From Massilia rubra (GTDB lineage Bacteria > Pseudomonadota > Gammaproteobacteria > Burkholderiales > Burkholderiaceae_D): 64,000 nt of DNA. The position numbers were made by a program, and so were the translations under genes. The stretch is taken from assembly GCF_011682065.1 (NCBI RefSeq), contig NZ_VUYU01000025.1, positions 39,055 to 103,054 on the forward strand. Reading direction: 5' to 3'. Position 1 is the first letter of the stretch, and each line of letters opens with the position of its first letter. The notes beneath the pieces are model-generated. The model saw nothing but the letters and a program-made list of their open reading frames with translations. It had not been told where the DNA came from and did not search any database. Below, piece by piece: positions 1-6,956 of this stretch.

Positions 1-270
1 CAAGACCACCATGTCGAGCAGGATGTCGACCACCTCGTGCGCATCGCGGCGGAAGCGCTGCATGACGTCGGCGGGGTCGCCGGCGCGCAGTTTTTCCACA
101 TCCACGAAACGCATTTCGACCCGTTTGGCGGCGGCCACGCCGAGGGCGATTTCCTCTTCCAGTGTCGAGGCGGCCTGCTGCACGATGCGCGAGGTGGTAC
201 CGGCCATGCGCACCAGGTAATCGAGTTCGGCCCGGCTCATGCTGATGTTGTCGCTTTCATTGCTTGGCAT
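1..270 (-). CDS. hypothetical protein, 3' end outside window
   Basis: The N-terminal 90 codons of a minus-strand gene run off the left edge of the window. The start is ATG at 270, preceded by AGGAG about nine bases upstream. The visible part begins MPSNESDNISMSRAEL and is rich in Ala, Glu, Arg and Val, with helix-like spacing. There is no signal peptide or membrane segment. I do not recognise the family. It follows the 339-707 gene by 68 bp in the same direction, so the two may be co-transcribed downstream of ispH. Confidence 0.6.
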   Translation of the reverse strand, partial: MPSNESDNISMSRAELDYLVRMAGTTSRIVQQAASTLEEEIALGVAAAKRVEMRFVDVEKLRAGDPADVMQRFRRDAHEVVDILLDMVVL

Positions 271-338
271 TGCTCACAGCTCCTGATGATGGTGATAACG
301 GTTGTAAAAGCGGGGATGATCGGGCCTCGCCAGCGACC

Positions 339-707
339 TCAGCCCGGCACCGGCACCGGCGTCGGCGTCGGCGTCGGCGTATCGTCGCGGCAGGCGAACA
401 GGCGCGTGGTGCCGCGCACCGAAATGCTGGCAAACGGGTTGCCGAACACCTCGATGCCGATGGTGTAATCGCTACGCGCGCAGATCGGTTCGCACACGGT
501 GATGCACACCGGTACCGGCTCGCGCGCGACCAGCTGCATGTTCATGCTGACCTGGAGCGGACGCTGCGGGTCGCTTGATAGCGTCACGTTGGCCGGCGCC
601 GGCTCGAACGAGATCGAGACCGGGCACGGCTTGTCGAGTTTGAAGGTGTGTTCGAGCTGGGCCGATTGTTTCGGCCAGGACGTGATCGAGAGGGTTTGTT
701 CGGGCAT
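339..707 (-). CDS. hypothetical protein with Pro-Thr/Pro-Val tail
   Basis: 122 residues starting MPEQTLSITSW. The start at 707 is chosen because AAGGAG lies at the normal distance upstream; the frame stays open further upstream without a better site. The middle has three or four cysteines (VCITVCEPICARS) and beta-strand-like alternation, suggesting a small beta-sandwich. The C-terminus is a short PTPTPTPVPVPG tail encoded by hexamer repeats. No signal peptide is visible. It starts 25 bp after the ispH stop on the same strand, so an operon with ispH is likely. The function is unknown. Confidence 0.65.
   Translation of the reverse strand: MPEQTLSITSWPKQSAQLEHTFKLDKPCPVSISFEPAPANVTLSSDPQRPLQVSMNMQLVAREPVPVCITVCEPICARSDYTIGIEVFGNPFASISVRGTTRLFACRDDTPTPTPTPVPVPG
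346..381. repeat. hexanucleotide tandem repeat (6 units)
   Basis: Two GGCACC units are followed by four GGCGTC-type units. They lie in frame at the 3' end of the 339-707 gene and encode its Pro-Thr/Pro-Val tail. Unit-number changes would lengthen or shorten the tail without a frameshift. Confidence 0.8.
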
Positions 708-732
708 GATGGTTCTCCTTACAGGGTAAAGT

Positions 733-1686
733 TCAGGTTGCGGAGCGCGCGGCGCCGGCCAGTTCGCGCGGCAGGGCGAACACGACATGTTCCCGCACGC
801 CGGGCCGATTGAGCACCGGGCCGGCGCCCCACTCTTCCAGGCGCGCCACCACCTGCCCGAGCAGCACTTCGGGGGTCGAGGCGCCGGAGGTGATGCCGAC
901 GCAGCGCCGGCCCTCGAACCACGCGCGCTGCAACTGGTCGGCGTGATCGATCAGATGGGCGTCCACTTGCTGCTGGGCGGCGATCTCGCGCAGGCGCTGC
1001 GAATTGGCGCTGGCGGGCGAACCGATCACCAGGATCAGGTCGCAGATGGCGGCCAGTTCCTTGACGGCCGACTGGCGGTTCTGGGTGGCGTAGCAGATGT
1101 CTTCCTTGCGCGGCCCGAGCAGCGCCGGAAAGCGTGCTTGCAGCGTTTGCAGGATCGGCTTGATGTCGTCGATCGAAAACGTGGTCTGGGTGGCGTACGC
1201 CAGGCGCGTGCCGTCCTGCACCTGGAGCCGCGCGGCTTCCTCGGCGGTGCCGACGACGTAGATGGCGCGTGCGCCCGCGCCGCTGTAGTGGCCGAGCGTG
1301 CCGATGATTTCGGGATGCCCTTCGTGGCCGATCAGGACCACTTCGCGGCCGGCGCGCGCGTGGCGCGCTACTTCCATGTGCACCTTGCCGACCAGCGGAC
1401 AGGTGGCGTCGAACACGTGCAGGCCGCGCTGGCGCGCCTCGGCCGCGACCTCGGGCGCGATGCCGTGCGCGCTGAACACCACGATGCTGTGCTCGGGCAC
1501 CTGCGCCAGTTCGTCGACGAATACCGCGCCGCGCTCGCGCAGCGCAGCGACCACATGGCGGTTATGCACGATTTCGTGGCGCACATAGACCGGCGCGCCG
1601 AACACGTCGAGGGCGCGTTCGACGATGTCGATGGCCCGCTCGACCCCGGCGCAAAAGCCACGCGGATTGGCCAACACGATTTGCAT
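733..1686 (-). CDS. ispH: 4-hydroxy-3-methylbut-2-enyl diphosphate reductase
   Basis: Last enzyme of the MEP isoprenoid pathway. It reduces HMBPP to isopentenyl and dimethylallyl diphosphate using a [4Fe-4S] cluster in the cytosol. 317 residues, the usual length. The three cluster cysteines are visible: Cys12 (GFCAG), Cys96 (DATCP) and Cys198 (DICYATQNRQ). The substrate-binding histidines (VRHEIVHN, IGHEGHPE) are present too. The start at 1686 has GGAGG eight bases upstream. Two small unknown genes follow on the same strand with short spacing. Confidence 0.96.
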   Translation of the reverse strand: MQIVLANPRGFCAGVERAIDIVERALDVFGAPVYVRHEIVHNRHVVAALRERGAVFVDELAQVPEHSIVVFSAHGIAPEVAAEARQRGLHVFDATCPLVGKVHMEVARHARAGREVVLIGHEGHPEIIGTLGHYSGAGARAIYVVGTAEEAARLQVQDGTRLAYATQTTFSIDDIKPILQTLQARFPALLGPRKEDICYATQNRQSAVKELAAICDLILVIGSPASANSQRLREIAAQQQVDAHLIDHADQLQRAWFEGRRCVGITSGASTPEVLLGQVVARLEEWGAGPVLNRPGVREHVVFALPRELAGAARSAT

Positions 1687-1798
1687 ACGTCCTCCGGAGC
1701 GAAGACTGGATCAGTCCGCTTTAGAGCTTACGTGCGTGAGGTCGGGCGAGCTTGCGCCAAATCAAGCTGGTGATATTTCGCAAACACAAACGCCCAAG

Positions 1799-1836
1799 AA
1801 AAAACCCCGCCGGACACGAAGTCCGGCGGGGTTTTT
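1799..1836 (-). terminator. rho-independent terminator, likely bidirectional
   Basis: An 11-bp GC stem (CCCCGCCGGAC at 1805-1815 pairing with 1821-1831, 5-base loop) is flanked by an A-run on the left and a T-run on the right, so it can stop transcription in either direction. It lies about 70 bp beyond the stop of receptor A and would insulate it from ispH. Confidence 0.88.
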
Positions 1837-1902
1837 AACGCCCTACAAGTTTCTTACAACAGTACGCGATGGCTGTCTGTCAACCGCCGCGCACGGCGGC
1901 AA

Positions 1903-4800
1903 TTACAGGAACTTGTAGTTCAGACGTGCGTAGAACGTGCGACCGAGCGGGTTGGTGAACGAGGCGTCGTAACCGACCTGGAAGTTGGCGCCATTGCGCG
2001 ACGATGGTGGATCTTCGTCGGCGATGTTTTTTACGCCAAATGTCATGCTCAGGTTTTTCATCGGTTTCCAGCCCAAGGTGGCATCGAAGGTCGAGTAGTT
2101 GTCGACCTTGCGCAGCTCCGGGTAGGTCGCGGCGATCAGCGACGGATCGGTGTAGTCCCAGTAACCTTTGGTGTAATTGTGGGTGAGCGAGCCGGTCCAT
2201 TGACCAACGCCGTAGGTCAGGCCCAAGGTGTGGCGATAACGCGGGGTCGGGCCGAAATCCTTGAAGTTGCCCAGGTCGCTGACTTCCTTTTCGCCTTCAT
2301 ACTGATAGCCGTGCTTGGTATAGTAAGTCGAATCGTAGTTCGCACCCAGCGTGCCCATGTCACCGAACTTCTGGCGATAATTCAGGTTCAGATCGACACC
2401 AGCCGCATAGAACTTACCGGTGTTTACACGTGGCAGGGCAACGTAAGCAAGCGGGAAGTCCTTGTTGGCATTGGCTTTATAAGGCAAATCACTGCCGCCG
2501 ACCGGCACTGGAGGCGGTGGCAAGTTGTTTAGCTCAGCCAACGCCTTGTCATCCTCATACTGCTTCTGGATTTTCGGGTCGTAGCGATAGAACTGGCCCA
2601 GATTGGCCACCGGATCGCCGAACACCGTGTTTTCGGACATGGCGTTGATCGATTTATCGATCTTGACGTTCCAGTAATCGAGCGAACCGCTGATGGTCGA
2701 CGTTGGCTGGAATACGAGGCCCAGGGTGTACTGTTTCGATTTCTCAGGCTTGAGATCCGCGTTGCCGCTGTTCTGGGTAGTCAACTGAACAGAGCACTCG
2801 TCCTGCAAGGCGCCGACCTTGTTCACACTGGTTACTTCCACGCCGTTCGGGCAGCGCACCGGGTCGTTAAAGTTCGACGAGGTGTTGTTCAGCGCCTTCG
2901 GATTGAGGTTATCGACCAGGGTCGGTGCGCGGAAACCGCGCGCCACCGAACCGCGCGCCATGATCATGGTGCTCGGGCGATAGGTGAAGCCGAGTTTCGG
3001 GCTCAGGTTGTCGAACTCGGTGCCGAAACCATTCTTGTACTTGTCGTAGCGCGCAGCAGCAGTCAGTTCCAGGTCCTTGACGACCGGAACCACGACTTCG
3101 GAGAACAGGCCGAACACTTTGCGGTCGCCAGTCACGCCCGGAATTTCGCCCGCGCCGCCAACCTCGTCACCTTTACGCAGCACTTCCGACGACACCTGGG
3201 TCAGCTCTTCCTTGCGGAACGAGGTGCCGACCGAGAAGCCAACCGCGCCGGCCGGCAGGTTGAAAATTTCTTTGGACATTTTGAAATCGAACTCTTTCGA
3301 GATCGAGCTACCGCCATTTTCAAAGCCGCTCAGCTGCGAACCGAGCAAGGCCGCCAGGCTGGCCGCATCTTGCGTACCGAACACGTTGATTTCGCCTTTG
3401 GCGAGCAAGGGATCGAGCTTGGCGTAGCTGAACTTGCCCGGACCGAACTGGATCTCCACTTCGTTCTTGCCGTAAGTGAGGGCGGTCTCGTAATCCCAGC
3501 CCGCGATCATCCCCTTGGCGCCGACCACGACGCGGGTGTTCTCGGTCTTGGTCAGGTCATTACGGCCGCCACCGGCGACGGTACGCCAGGTGCCGCCGAT
3601 TTCGCCGGTCGGCACCACATCCATGTCGGCGGCAAGTACGGTGTCGGCGGTTGTGACGGTACCGTTCGGCATTTTGTAGCCAGCCGGGAGTTTCAGACCC
3701 TTGGGCAGTTTGACGCTCGCCGGATAGAAGCGGCCCGTGGCCGGATACTTCATGGCCTTGGTGTACGGCGCCGGCGACGACGCCGCGATCATCTTGTCCT
3801 TGGTGTAGGCCGCTTCGGCGAACAGTTCCAGGCTGTCGCTGACCTTGAACACGCCGCGCGTGACCAGGTTGGTATGCTTGGCTTCGGGAACCAGGTCGAT
3901 GTACTTGACGTAGTCGGTACCGCAGCCTTTTTCGCTGTTGACCACCAGGCTGAATTCGTCGTTCTTGCAACCGTTGTAGCGGAACGGATTCACGCCCACA
4001 TATTCGTTGCCGAGCTTGTCGGTGAAGTTCAGGTTAGGCACGCCGTTACGCGGCGACGACTTGTTGATGCCCAGGTCGGGACGCACGGAGGTGGTCGAGA
4101 AGCTGCGGTCGGAGGCAAGCAGTTTTTCGTTTTCTTCGTGGTTGGCGCTGACCAGCACGTTGAAGCGGTCGGTCGCGATGTCGCCGAAGCCGGCCGTGAT
4201 GTTAAAACTCTTGGTGTTGCCGCCGCCCTGGTCGACGTGGGTCTTGTAGGCGGACATTTCCACGCCCTTGTAATCCTTGCGCAGGATGAAGTTGATCACG
4301 CCGGCCACCGCATCGGCGCCGTACACGGCCGAGGCGCCGTCGCGCAGCACTTCGATGCGTTCGATGGCCGACAGCGGGATCGAATTCAAGTCGACCGGGT
4401 TGTTGCCGACCGCATAGTTGGCCACGCGGCGGCCGTTCAGCAGCACCAGCGTGTAGCGGGCGCCCAGGGCGCGCAGGTTGGCGGTCGACGGCACGCCGGA
4501 GGCGCCGACGTTGTTGGCGGTGACGCCACCGCCGAAGTTACCGGGAATCAGGTTAACGAGGTCTTGGGCGGAGGTGGCGCCGGTGCGCTCGATGTCTTCG
4601 CGGCGAAGAATGGTGACAGGCAGCGCGGTTTCAGCGGCAACGCGTTTGATCGACGAGCCGGTGATCTCGACGCGCTGCATCGAATTGTCCTGGGAAGCGG
4701 TCTGGGCGACGGCTGGCAATGCCGCAAGGCCGAGGCCGACTGCGATACCGCCCGAGAAGACCAAGCGCAGTGAACGCGATAAAACGGTTTCTGTCATCAT
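1903..4800 (-). CDS. TonB-dependent outer-membrane receptor (A)
   Basis: 965 residues. The signal peptide ends near PAVAQ (about residue 32). The plug domain starts at MQRVEITGSSIKR and contains LLNGRRVANYAVG and the ERIEVLRDGASAVYGADAVAGV motif. A long 22-strand-type beta-barrel follows. Such receptors bind large or scarce ligands at the outer membrane and import them with energy from TonB-ExbBD. The ligand cannot be told from sequence. ATG-ATG tandem starts occur at 4800 and 4797, with AGGGA upstream. The protein ends KFL rather than with the usual terminal Phe. It stands alone, with about 600 bp of non-coding DNA upstream and a terminator downstream. Confidence 0.93.
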   Translation of the reverse strand: MMTETVLSRSLRLVFSGGIAVGLGLAALPAVAQTASQDNSMQRVEITGSSIKRVAAETALPVTILRREDIERTGATSAQDLVNLIPGNFGGGVTANNVGASGVPSTANLRALGARYTLVLLNGRRVANYAVGNNPVDLNSIPLSAIERIEVLRDGASAVYGADAVAGVINFILRKDYKGVEMSAYKTHVDQGGGNTKSFNITAGFGDIATDRFNVLVSANHEENEKLLASDRSFSTTSVRPDLGINKSSPRNGVPNLNFTDKLGNEYVGVNPFRYNGCKNDEFSLVVNSEKGCGTDYVKYIDLVPEAKHTNLVTRGVFKVSDSLELFAEAAYTKDKMIAASSPAPYTKAMKYPATGRFYPASVKLPKGLKLPAGYKMPNGTVTTADTVLAADMDVVPTGEIGGTWRTVAGGGRNDLTKTENTRVVVGAKGMIAGWDYETALTYGKNEVEIQFGPGKFSYAKLDPLLAKGEINVFGTQDAASLAALLGSQLSGFENGGSSISKEFDFKMSKEIFNLPAGAVGFSVGTSFRKEELTQVSSEVLRKGDEVGGAGEIPGVTGDRKVFGLFSEVVVPVVKDLELTAAARYDKYKNGFGTEFDNLSPKLGFTYRPSTMIMARGSVARGFRAPTLVDNLNPKALNNTSSNFNDPVRCPNGVEVTSVNKVGALQDECSVQLTTQNSGNADLKPEKSKQYTLGLVFQPTSTISGSLDYWNVKIDKSINAMSENTVFGDPVANLGQFYRYDPKIQKQYEDDKALAELNNLPPPPVPVGGSDLPYKANANKDFPLAYVALPRVNTGKFYAAGVDLNLNYRQKFGDMGTLGANYDSTYYTKHGYQYEGEKEVSDLGNFKDFGPTPRYRHTLGLTYGVGQWTGSLTHNYTKGYWDYTDPSLIAATYPELRKVDNYSTFDATLGWKPMKNLSMTFGVKNIADEDPPSSRNGANFQVGYDASFTNPLGRTFYARLNYKFL

Positions 4801-5408
4801 TTGTGAATCCCTTGATTTTATATAATATTAGTATTAACACCATCTCTTTTGGAGGGTGCATCAATTTAAGTAGCGAACCTCGCGGTGCCACGTTCCGGAT
4901 CGCGGATACGTGCCGGTGCAAGGTACAACAGCCGAGTTCTTGGTCATGCTGTCTCCGTCGGCTGAAACTTCTTCACTTCGCTTAAAGCGACTTTCTCCAA
5001 CTGGCGTCGCACTTCTGTGCTTTTCTGCCAATCAAGCCCAAGATAGAAACATATGGGAATAATTGATGTCAACGGTAAACACACAATATGTATATAAACA
5101 ACAGCCGTGGTCGCGTGCATACGATTGCATTGTAGTTTCTTGCATACGGAACACGAATTTGTGATTGAATAAAGGTAATGAATTGCAGGTGTTGGCAATG
5201 CACAGCCGCGCCCGCTGGAAAAGTGGCGCGTCGAAGCGCGCCATGCTGTGCATGGCGGCGTGCAAAGTGGGCGCCGGTTGCGGCGTGGGAATGTTGAACG
5301 GGCGGCAGCGCCGCCGTGAGGCCATATCAGGACGCCGCGCGGATGCAACAGCAAGCGCGCGGTTCATCCGCATATCTTATTCGTCGTGCATACGCGGTCG
5401 CGCCGGCT
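4801..5408. other. intergenic region, promoter side of receptor A
   Basis: 608 bp without a credible gene. The stretch at 4801-4850 and the one at about 5040-5110 are markedly AT-rich for this genome. The first contains TATAAAA/TATTAT-like words on the minus strand close to the receptor A start and probably holds its promoter. The open frames in this region are short and have no ribosome site. The downstream end of aroG lies here; I see no convincing T-tailed terminator for it. Confidence 0.5.
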
Positions 5409-6470
5409 TCAGCCCTGCGCACCCTGGCGGCGCTGGCGCACCGCCTCGGCCAGGCCTTCGAGCACGGCCACGCTGCTGTCCCAATCGATGCAGCCATCGG
5501 TGATCGACTGGCCGTACACCAGTTCCTTGCCCAGCACCAGGTCCTGACGCCCGGCCACCAGGTGCGACTCCACCATCACGCCGACGATACGGCCATCGCC
5601 CCCGGCCACCTGGGCCGCGATATCGGCGCACACCGGCACCTGGTTTTCCGGCTTCTTGGAACTGTTGGCGTGCGAGGCGTCGATCATCAGGCGCGCGGCC
5701 AGGCCTTGCGCGGCGATCTGCTGGCAAGCCAGTTCCACGCTGGCGGCGTCGTAGTTCGGCGTCTTGCCGCCGCGCAGGATGATGTGGCAATCCTCGTTGC
5801 CGTTGGTCGACACGATTGCCGAATGGCCGCCCTTGGTCACCGACAAGAAGTGGTGCGGCTGCGAAGCGGCCTTGATCGCTTCCACCGCGATCTTGATATT
5901 GCCGTCGGTCCCGTTCTTGAAACCCACCGGACACGACAAGCCGGACGCCAGTTCGCGGTGCACCTGCGACTCGGTGGTGCGGGCGCCGATCGCGCCCCAG
6001 CTGATCAGGTCGGCGATGTACTGCGGACTGATCACGTCGAGGTATTCGGTGCCGGCCGGCAAGCCGAGTTCGTTGATGTCGCGCAGCAGCTCGCGCGCCA
6101 TGCGCAGCCCGTCATTGATGCGGAAACTGTTATCCATGTACGGATCGTTGATCAAGCCCTTCCAGCCGACCGTGGTGCGCGGCTTTTCGAAGTACACGCG
6201 CATGACGATTTCCAGCTCGCCCTTGAAGCGGTCGCGCTCGCCGGCCAGGCGGCGCGCGTATTCCATCGCGGCCTTGGTATCGTGGATCGAGCATGGCCCG
6301 ATCACCACCATCAAGCGGTCGTCCTGGCCGTGCAGGATGCGGTGCAGCGCCACGCGCGAACCGGCCGCGGTCTGCTCGGCGCGCTCGCCGCAGGCAAACT
6401 CGCGGATCAGATGGGAAGGCGGCGTCAGTTCCTTCATTTCGCGGATGCGTAGATCGTCGGTGCGTGGCAT
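5409..6470 (-). CDS. aroG: 3-deoxy-7-phosphoheptulonate (DAHP) synthase, class I
   Basis: First step of the shikimate pathway: condensation of phosphoenolpyruvate and erythrose 4-phosphate. 353 residues from the ATG at 6470, which has GGAG nine bases upstream; a possible upstream start at 6497 lacks this. Class I (AroF/G/H) motifs are present: VVIGPCSIHD near the N-terminus, GARTTESQVHRELASGL in the centre, and DASHANSSKKPENQ carrying metal and phosphate ligands. The gene is preceded by a leader peptide and terminator that look like a Phe/Tyr attenuator. The isoenzyme (Phe-, Tyr- or Trp-inhibited) cannot be assigned from motifs alone; the leader suggests Phe and/or Tyr control. Confidence 0.93.
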   Translation of the reverse strand: MPRTDDLRIREMKELTPPSHLIREFACGERAEQTAAGSRVALHRILHGQDDRLMVVIGPCSIHDTKAAMEYARRLAGERDRFKGELEIVMRVYFEKPRTTVGWKGLINDPYMDNSFRINDGLRMARELLRDINELGLPAGTEYLDVISPQYIADLISWGAIGARTTESQVHRELASGLSCPVGFKNGTDGNIKIAVEAIKAASQPHHFLSVTKGGHSAIVSTNGNEDCHIILRGGKTPNYDAASVELACQQIAAQGLAARLMIDASHANSSKKPENQVPVCADIAAQVAGGDGRIVGVMVESHLVAGRQDLVLGKELVYGQSITDGCIDWDSSVAVLEGLAEAVRQRRQGAQG

Positions 6471-6508
6471 GGTGTTCTCCGTGGCTGGGTCATTCAAATG
6501 GTCGGGCT

Positions 6509-6538
6509 AAAAAAAAACCGCCATGGCTGGCGGTTTAT
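6509..6538 (-). terminator. attenuator terminator in the aroG leader
   Basis: On the minus strand AAACCGCCA pairs with TGGCGGTTT across a 4-base loop and is followed directly by nine T residues: a textbook intrinsic terminator. It lies upstream of, not behind, the aroG start (38 bp away), so its natural role is premature termination of aroG transcription. Its left arm can alternatively pair with GGCGGT at the end of the leader-peptide gene. Confidence 0.85.
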
Positions 6539-6580
6539 CTGGATATTGCAAGATCTCGTTGTTGCTACGTGAACCTGCCG

Positions 6581-6649
6581 CTACTCCACCGCCTTTGGGT
6601 TGGAATTGCTAAAGTAAAAGTAGCAGGTAAAGAAAACGACGTTGTGCAT
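6581..6649 (-). CDS. aroG leader peptide, Phe/Tyr-rich
   Basis: 22-codon open frame, starting at the ATG at 6649 with a short GGA Shine-Dalgarno seven bases upstream. It contains the run FFTCYFYF (four Phe, two Tyr within eight codons, bases 6611-6634) and a TAG stop at 6581. It begins about 20 nt after the predicted transcription start and is followed by an attenuator terminator 43 bp downstream. The layout matches pheL-type leader peptides, where ribosome stalling at aromatic codons prevents terminator formation. That it is translated is an inference. Confidence 0.7.
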   Translation of the reverse strand: MHNVVFFTCYFYFSNSNPKAVE

Positions 6650-6674
6650 GGCAAGATCCGAAAGTGGTGCAAGG

Positions 6675-6704
6675 ACTATAACAACAATTCCTGCAATTTG
6701 GCAA
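6675..6704 (-). promoter_or_regulatory. predicted sigma-70 promoter of the aroG leader
   Basis: TTGCCA (6704-6699) and TATAGT (6680-6675) on the minus strand are separated by 18 bp. The predicted start near 6668 would give an approximately 160-nt leader RNA ending at the attenuator terminator. Confidence 0.6.
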
Positions 6705-6956
6705 GCTGTTTTATCGGCGTCCGTCAAGACCGCACGGCACAAGCGGTTGCGCCTTTCCCACAACAGCGGCGCCGATGCTTGTCACATTTGATCCAGATCA
6801 GTTGCGCAAACGCGCCCGGTGCAAAACTCAGTCACCGAGCCCCCTGCCGGACTTTGCGCCAGATCAAATGCGATCGACTTTTCCAGTCAGATAGATTGAC
6901 TTGGATCATGGCTTTTCAAAGCGGACGGGGCAGTCATACGCTTTGTGGAGCCTGTC
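6705..6956. other. intergenic region between aroG leader and receptor B
   Basis: No gene is seen here. A partly inverted repeat is present: CATTTGATC followed by TTGCGCAAA (about 6786-6811) is mirrored by TTTGCGCCAGATCAAATG (about 6852-6869). It may be an operator for receptor B, which starts just downstream. Confidence 0.4.

Noticed and set aside
3370..4773. 467-codon plus-strand open frame opposite receptor A
   Set aside because: A His/Gly/Val-rich antisense frame of a receptor gene. Similar ones lie opposite every receptor here.
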